NCBI GenBank assembly: GCA_938028745.1
Contig: CALIZL010000079.1
Location: 1-64,000, forward strand
DNA: 64,000 nucleotides
Source of the DNA: an uncultured Prevotella sp.
GTDB taxonomy: Bacteria > Bacteroidota > Bacteroidia > Bacteroidales > Bacteroidaceae
Direction: 5' to 3'
The first letter of the stretch is position 1. The number at the start of each line of letters is the position of its first letter. Below, piece by piece: positions 59,545 through 64,000 of the stretch. The notes under the pieces were generated by a model. It did not search any database, was not told the DNA's origin, and saw only the letters and a program-made list of their open reading frames with translations. Both the position numbers and the translations under genes were made by a program.

Positions 59545-60696
59545 ATGATGATGAAAAAAGCAATTTTACTTGCCTTTTGGGGCATTTTCGTAGTATGGGG
59601 AGAGGTGTTGGCACAATCTAAGGTGCTGATTTGCGATGCCGTAAGCAAGGCGCCAATTCCGTATGCCAATGTTTTTAAGGCCGAAGAGGGTAAGTTTCGT
59701 GGCACAACAAGCGACGAAAAGGGCGTGGCAATCGTTAACTTCCCCTTTCGTCAACTCACCGTTAGCCATGTTAGTTACGCCTCGTGCACACTCAATGTCT
59801 TACCCGATACCGTCTTTCTTACATCCAAAGAGCGGCTTTTAGGCGAGATTGTGGTTGGCAATGCCGAGCCACAATGGATTCGTAGCTTTCTAGAAAAGTT
59901 CGTATTAAAGAAGAAAAGCACATACCGAGCTGTGCGAAAGAACTTCAATTACAGCTATCAGACGAGAAATACCAGCGACAGCAGCGGCTATTGGTTTGAG
60001 AATACGGGTGTGATATGTGTGCCTGCCACCACAGAAAAAAGGCTCTTTATGGTTAAACCCGCTACTGGTTACATTCATTTCAAAGACAAAACGGCGGGTT
60101 GCGACTTTGCGAATATGAAACGAATGGTTTATCATGACTTCGTAGACGAATTGGATGGTAAGTTCATTAAGCACCATTTGTTTCAGGTGAACGATGCTTT
60201 CAGCAGCCCTAACAAAAACATTGTTCAGCTTTACTTCAAGTCGGTGAAGTATGGCAGTGAGGATAAAGGCTACATTACTGTTGATACGGCGCAATGCCAA
60301 GTGCTTTCTGTTGTGCGCAATATGGGTCTAAGTTACAATGTAGACAATAACACCAATAGCTTTACTCGCAGTGCATTTGGCCTGCTTATGGGGTGGAAAT
60401 ATGCCAAATGGGTTGTTCAACAGTCGTCAACATACCATGTTTCCGATGCAGGTTATTACCTGTCGTCGTGCAGATACAAAGCTTACATTCTCGCCGAATC
60501 GAAGAAAGGCAAGTACGCAGGTACTAAGTTCGACTCTTCTGAGGCAGAAATAACGTTCATACCGACAGGCGATGACGTTGCTCCCCCGTTCCTTACACTC
60601 CCCGAACCTTGGTATATGAAGTTGATAATTACAAGGAAAGAGCGGCAGGCCGAGGAACAATTGCAGGGAATAGAGAAAGAACACGTTGTATATTAG
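59545..60696 (+). CDS. CarboxypepD_reg-like exported protein
   Basis: 383 residues. A signal peptide (KAILLAFWGIFVVWGEVLAQ) is followed by a CarboxypepD_reg-like beta domain (about 25-100; VLICDAVSKAPIPYANVF, GTTSDEKGVAIVNFPF), then an uncharacterised domain of about 270 residues. This is the arrangement of Bacteroidetes exported proteins of unknown role. Three ATG codons in a row (59545 to 59551) are possible starts. The function of the C-terminal domain is not recognised. Confidence 0.72.
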   Translation: MMMKKAILLAFWGIFVVWGEVLAQSKVLICDAVSKAPIPYANVFKAEEGKFRGTTSDEKGVAIVNFPFRQLTVSHVSYASCTLNVLPDTVFLTSKERLLGEIVVGNAEPQWIRSFLEKFVLKKKSTYRAVRKNFNYSYQTRNTSDSSGYWFENTGVICVPATTEKRLFMVKPATGYIHFKDKTAGCDFANMKRMVYHDFVDELDGKFIKHHLFQVNDAFSSPNKNIVQLYFKSVKYGSEDKGYITVDTAQCQVLSVVRNMGLSYNVDNNTNSFTRSAFGLLMGWKYAKWVVQQSSTYHVSDAGYYLSSCRYKAYILAESKKGKYAGTKFDSSEAEITFIPTGDDVAPPFLTLPEPWYMKLIITRKERQAEEQLQGIEKEHVVY

Positions 60697-60954
60697 GGGT
60701 GTTATGTAAAGCCTAGTGTTGCTTGTTGTCTTTTAGGTGTCGGCAAAACGCTAGGCAACGTGATTGTTTGCATTAATTATGGTGCAACTTTTACTTTCCT
60801 TTCTCCTTTGAACAACGTTGTTGTTGCCTTTGGGGGATTTGCAATCCCCCTTTGAATGTTGGCCATTAAAGACCAGGTAAAAACCTCTTTTGAAGTTTGG
60901 CAAGAGAGCAAACGCTTTGCAAAACCATTCCTGTTAGGCCACAACCCGCAACCT

Positions 60955-61215
60955 CATTAATTTATAAAGCTGCCAACTTACAAGCTTATTAAACCTAAAA
61001 CTCCAAAACCTCACAAGCTTATGCACTCATAAACCCCACTGACTCACTACCTAATAAACTCATAAACTCGCAACCTCACCAACTCTCAACCTATCAACTC
61101 ACCAACACATAACCTATCACCTCACCAACTCATAACCTAACACCTCACCAACTCATAAACTAATAACCTTACCAACTCACAAACTAATAACCTCACCAAC
61201 TCTCCACCTTATAAA
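60955..61215 (-). repeat. Octamer array left of element copy D
   Basis: CTCACCAA, CTCATAAC, CTAACACC, TCACCAAC-type units in 8-base phase over about 260 bases; the reverse complement of the forward (GAGTT) sense. Confidence 0.8.
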
Positions 61216-61234
61216 GTTAAAATAAGTAACAAAC

Positions 61235-61857
61235 TTTTACAAAAGGTGTGTTATTTACCACTCCATTCTAGCGAAAACAGAGGGTTAAAAGCATGCTATT
61301 GGGCACATTTTTTAGTTTTACTGGTTTCTTTTTTATCCCGTTCTTGGGGGAGTTACCTGCATTTTGCACCATTTTGCCTTTCTAGTTTGGTTGCCAACTC
61401 ATAATTTTTCAGGTCTAATTACCTGCTTTTAGCCCCTAAAACCCTGCTTTTTAGTGGATGTTTTGCCCTTTTGGGCCATGTGTTTCGTGGTTCTAAGGGG
61501 TTTGTTTATACCATTTGCAGTGTATTTTTATGCTTATCGACTTGCATTTAGCAGCATTTTGCACCGCGTTTAGCACCAAAACGCCTTGCATTTAGCACCA
61601 AAACGCAGTGCGTTTAGCACCAAAATGCAATGCGTTTAGCACCAAAATGCACTGCGTTTAGCGGCATATTGCAGTTCATTTAGCAGCAAATAGCCCGAAA
61701 ACTGGTGCAAAGGGCGGTGCTTTGAAATAAATATTCATTTTGACGTATTCGCATACTAACCCTTTTTCGCACCGAAACGAACCTCCGCGAGAATCGATTT
61801 TTTGCGGCAAGGTAGGCACTTGGTGGGTGAAAATGGCACTCACGATGTTAAAATTCT
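61235..61857 (-). repeat. 622-bp repeated element, copy D
   Basis: Same orientation as copy A. The core shows the clearest 22-nt units: GCGTTTAGCACCAAAACGCC, GCATTTAGCACCAAAACGCA, GCGTTTAGCACCAAAATGCA and so on. Each begins with GCRTTT and ends with AAARTGC or AAACGC, so it can form a 6-7-bp hairpin with loop AGCACCA. Confidence 0.92.
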
Positions 61858-62216
61858 TACTGAAAAGAAGACAGATCTTGGTTTGTATGCTACCCTATGT
61901 CGACAACTCCTTTTCGGCCTTCGTTTCCTAATGTGGGAGAAAGGGAGATAACAGCGTTACTAAGAGCCGTAATATGCCCACTTGTTGTTGGCTGTTATGG
62001 CCACTTACTGCTGGTTAAACCATGAAGAAAGGCTAGGCATGCGATGCAGGACTTTTGAAAATGGGAATGTCGTTGTGGGCAAGTTGGTTTGAAAGGTGTT
62101 TGGGGTATAAGGCTTTATATACACTTTATTTGTTGTTCCGACACCATTTTTATCCTGCGCCATGCAACTTTTATGCCCTCGCAAACGTCTAATAATAAAC
62201 AAAAAACATACGTAAG

Positions 62217-62420
62217 ATGAATACAAATAAAGGAATATATCGGTCAAGAGACCGCAAGATAGCAGGTGTTTGTGGAGGCATCGCCAAGTATTTCGACTGG
62301 GATGTCACATTGGTTCGCCTAGTTTACGCCCTCGCTACCATTACCACAGCCTTCTCTGGCGTGTTGGTTTATCTTGTTGCATGGGCTGTTGTACCCAGCG
62401 AAGAGTTTGACCCACGATAG
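62217..62420 (+). CDS. PspC-domain membrane protein
   Basis: 67 residues: [19 protein letters not shown] is the PspC signature, followed by [16 protein letters not shown] and a second hydrophobic stretch ending [12 protein letters not shown]. Small PspC proteins sit in the inner membrane and take part in envelope stress responses in some bacteria. No other psp gene is nearby. Confidence 0.9.
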   Translation: MNTNKGIYRSRDRKIAGVCGGIAKYFDWDVTLVRLVYALATITTAFSGVLVYLVAWAVVPSEEFDPR

Positions 62421-62597
62421 CAAGAATAGGTCTTTGACGAATCAGAACACCATAAAAGCGTTTTAAATTACTCGTATCGGTGCTTAGCAAACCTGCAAAG
62501 CACAACCATTTGTGCCAGCAGCCACAACCAGGTTGTTGGCACAAAGCTTTATATATAGCCCGTTGTCGTTTAGTTTTAGATAGGAACTCCTTTCATC
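62421..62597. other. Convergent spacer between the PspC and barrel genes
   Basis: Contains TTTGTGCCAGCAGCCACAAC and GTTGTTGGCACAAAGC, which can pair over TTTGTGCCA/TGGCACAAA-type arms (about 62509-62546) and may act as a terminator for either gene. Confidence 0.4.
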
Positions 62598-64000
62598 TTA
62601 CATTCTATTCTTCTGCGATTTGCCTGCGCCCGTCCCCTGATATTTGCTCTTGCTGGTGTTGAAACGATAGCGAAGGGTGAGTTTAATCGTACTAGACGAG
62701 AACTTGGAAAGGTAACTGGTGCGTAGTTCGCCCGAATAGAGAACGAAATGTTGGTCTTCTGTTCCGAAGATGTCGCTGGCATACAGCTGTAATAAAAGCT
62801 TTCCGCCAAGGCACGATTTATATAAAGAGAGGTCGGAACCAAAACTTCCCTTGCGCAAAAACATGTTTTCTGTGTTGCCCTCAGTACGCGTTCGCATGAT
62901 GAACGAAACCGTAAACCACTTCGTATCGAAGGTGTTCGATAGGTTAAACGATGCCAAGGGATGGTTTATGCTGCCGCCTTGATGTGTTTGCATCTTAAAC
63001 CACTGCTTGTAGAACATCGTTTCGAGCGAGGGATGCCATACACCCCACGAAGGACTAAGCGATAAAGAGGCTTGCACTTTATTGTAGGTGGGCATGTTTT
63101 CTGGGCGAAGTAGGGTCGTTGTCGGGTCGCCTTTGTAGTGCTGCATGATGTAACATGTTTGGTTGGAAACGCGTGCAAACATGGCAGAAAGCGAAATCCA
63201 CTTCCAGGAGAGGGCATAGCTAAGGTTGCGACTGATGGCGGGGAGCAGGAAGGGATTGCCCGATTCGTAGGTAAAACGATTGTCGAACTGAACGCCACTG
63301 CGCAGCTTTTGGAACGTAGGGCGATTGATATCTGACGAGTAAGAAAGTTGCATCTGCACCGCATGCACAGGGAACGACAGGGTTAGGGATGGAAACCAAT
63401 CTGCATAACGTTTGCTTTGGGCATGGACGAGCACATCCCTTTCGTAGTAGTTAAAGCCTACCCGTTCGTACCTAAGCCCCACTTGCAGGCCAACCTTGCC
63501 AAACTGTTTGCTATAATCCATAAAAATAGAGGCGATGTTTTCTTTTATTCGGTTGTTTTCATCGTCTACCACGCCTGTGGGCAGCACCGCATAAAGGTTC
63601 TTTCGCCTTGAATGCGAATACTCGCCTCCCACAGAAAAATCGCCCTTAGCCAAGGGGAAAGACAGCACCAATTTATTGGCAAAGAGCCTGCTAGCGTTGT
63701 TTTGCCTACTGTTAACCAAACGTTGTGTTTCCGTTTGCCCCACTTCCTTATACCTTTCATCATTGTACATCGGCCTGCTTTCTTTCTTCCAATAGTAGTC
63801 CGAGTTAAAGTCTATGCCCAGTTTCCCTATCTTTCCCACGAAATAAGCATTGGTAGACACCTCGCTTTTGTTGCCATTCAAACTATAGTTGCCATCCATT
63901 TCATCATGTTTTTCCCCATTCCGGAAATTTTCTGAGTGCGAACTTCCTCTGGCAAAAAGGCTTGCATATCGGTCGTAATCTACACTCGCGCCAATGGAAG
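62598..64000 (-). CDS. Outer-membrane beta-barrel family protein, C-terminal part
   Basis: The frame is open from the stop at 62598-62600 to the right edge, so the N-terminal part lies outside the window; at least 466 residues are visible. It is a large barrel with strand-rich repeats (KLGIDFNSDYYWKKESRP, GLQVGLRYERVGFNYYE, VQMQLSYSSDINRPTFQKLR, NPFLLPAISRNLSYALSW). This is the TonB-dependent receptor-like barrel family of Bacteroidetes (OMP_b-brl_3 type). The end KSQKNRM is basic rather than aromatic. The substrate and any plug domain cannot be judged from this part. Confidence 0.82.
   Translation of the reverse strand, partial: SIGASVDYDRYASLFARGSSHSENFRNGEKHDEMDGNYSLNGNKSEVSTNAYFVGKIGKLGIDFNSDYYWKKESRPMYNDERYKEVGQTETQRLVNSRQNNASRLFANKLVLSFPLAKGDFSVGGEYSHSRRKNLYAVLPTGVVDDENNRIKENIASIFMDYSKQFGKVGLQVGLRYERVGFNYYERDVLVHAQSKRYADWFPSLTLSFPVHAVQMQLSYSSDINRPTFQKLRSGVQFDNRFTYESGNPFLLPAISRNLSYALSWKWISLSAMFARVSNQTCYIMQHYKGDPTTTLLRPENMPTYNKVQASLSLSPSWGVWHPSLETMFYKQWFKMQTHQGGSINHPLASFNLSNTFDTKWFTVSFIMRTRTEGNTENMFLRKGSFGSDLSLYKSCLGGKLLLQLYASDIFGTEDQHFVLYSGELRTSYLSKFSSSTIKLTLRYRFNTSKSKYQGTGAGKSQKNRM

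Larger units (their letters stand above)
60697..62216. other. 1.5-kb gene-free region made of repeats
   Basis: Contains a small hairpin GGGGGATT/AATCCCCC near 60833-60851, a reverse-sense octamer array (60955-61215), copy D of the 622-bp element (61235-61857) and a spacer. TTTATTTG near 62124 may be the -7 element of the PspC gene. Confidence 0.6.

Noticed and set aside
61545..61700. Possible CRISPR array in the core of the 622-bp element
   Set aside because: Units follow each other directly without unique spacers and vary in the repeat itself; no cas gene is in the window.

Overview
The window looks like chromosomal DNA of a member of the Bacteroidales, most likely Prevotella or a close relative. 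The basis is a RagA/RagB (SusC/SusD) pair with a SusE-like lipoprotein, GSCFA and DUF3098 proteins, a B12-dependent class II ribonucleotide reductase, a NagB-PIG-L fusion, and many Bacteroidetes-type promoters (TTTG, 19-20 bases, TAnnTTTG). No rRNA, tRNA or CRISPR array was seen. The genus is inferred from protein resemblance, not computed.

Layout. 0-6 kb: start of rpsO, a BtuB-like TonB receptor, an aldo/keto reductase, a lipoprotein, a small transcription unit with a 36-codon ORF, and a nitroreductase. 6-9.2 kb: a family of small lipoproteins (two intact, one decayed) with a palindromic tandem repeat. 9.2-17.2 kb, minus strand: a MITE-like element, GSCFA protein, 6-phosphogluconolactonase-like protein, then the run ftsX, DUF3098, uppP, truB, queA, folK (cell division, envelope lipid carrier recycling, tRNA modification, folate). 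17.4-22.4 kb: an AT-rich accessory island with an uncharacterised pair of Gly/Ala-rich membrane-type proteins and a Panacea-type toxin-antitoxin pair. 24.5-32.3 kb, plus strand: nrdJ, folB, an amidase, an MCE/MlaD protein and dnaA. 32.5-35.7 kb: a lipoprotein pair, one frameshifted, and an outer-membrane barrel. 36-45.1 kb: a sus-like glycan uptake locus (MFS transporter, LacI regulator, divergent SusC/SusD/SusE) with a LacI-type operator but no glycoside hydrolase. 45.4-47.6 kb: a candidate sRNA, lemA and an HtpX-like protease. 49.5-54.4 kb: amino-sugar genes (nagB, a NagB-like/PIG-L fusion with altered catalytic residues, a NahK-like kinase, a CBM9-like protein). 54.4-60.7 kb: a UvrD helicase with an embedded DnaQ-type exonuclease, a secreted M6 protease and a CarboxypepD_reg-like protein. 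The end holds a PspC protein and part of an outer-membrane beta-barrel protein.

The large gaps have their own organisation. Four colinear copies of an element of about 622 bp lie at 22.7, 34.0, 48.2 and 61.2 kb, each with a core of 22-nt hairpin-forming repeats. They sit among degenerate arrays of an 8-nt repeat (consensus RAGTTNAC) that tend to point outwards on either side. Two MITE-like families with terminal inverted repeats also occur, two copies each. These repeats and the 17.4-20.6 kb gene pair are the least explained parts of the window.

All calls come from reading the sequence and general knowledge of families; no database search was run.
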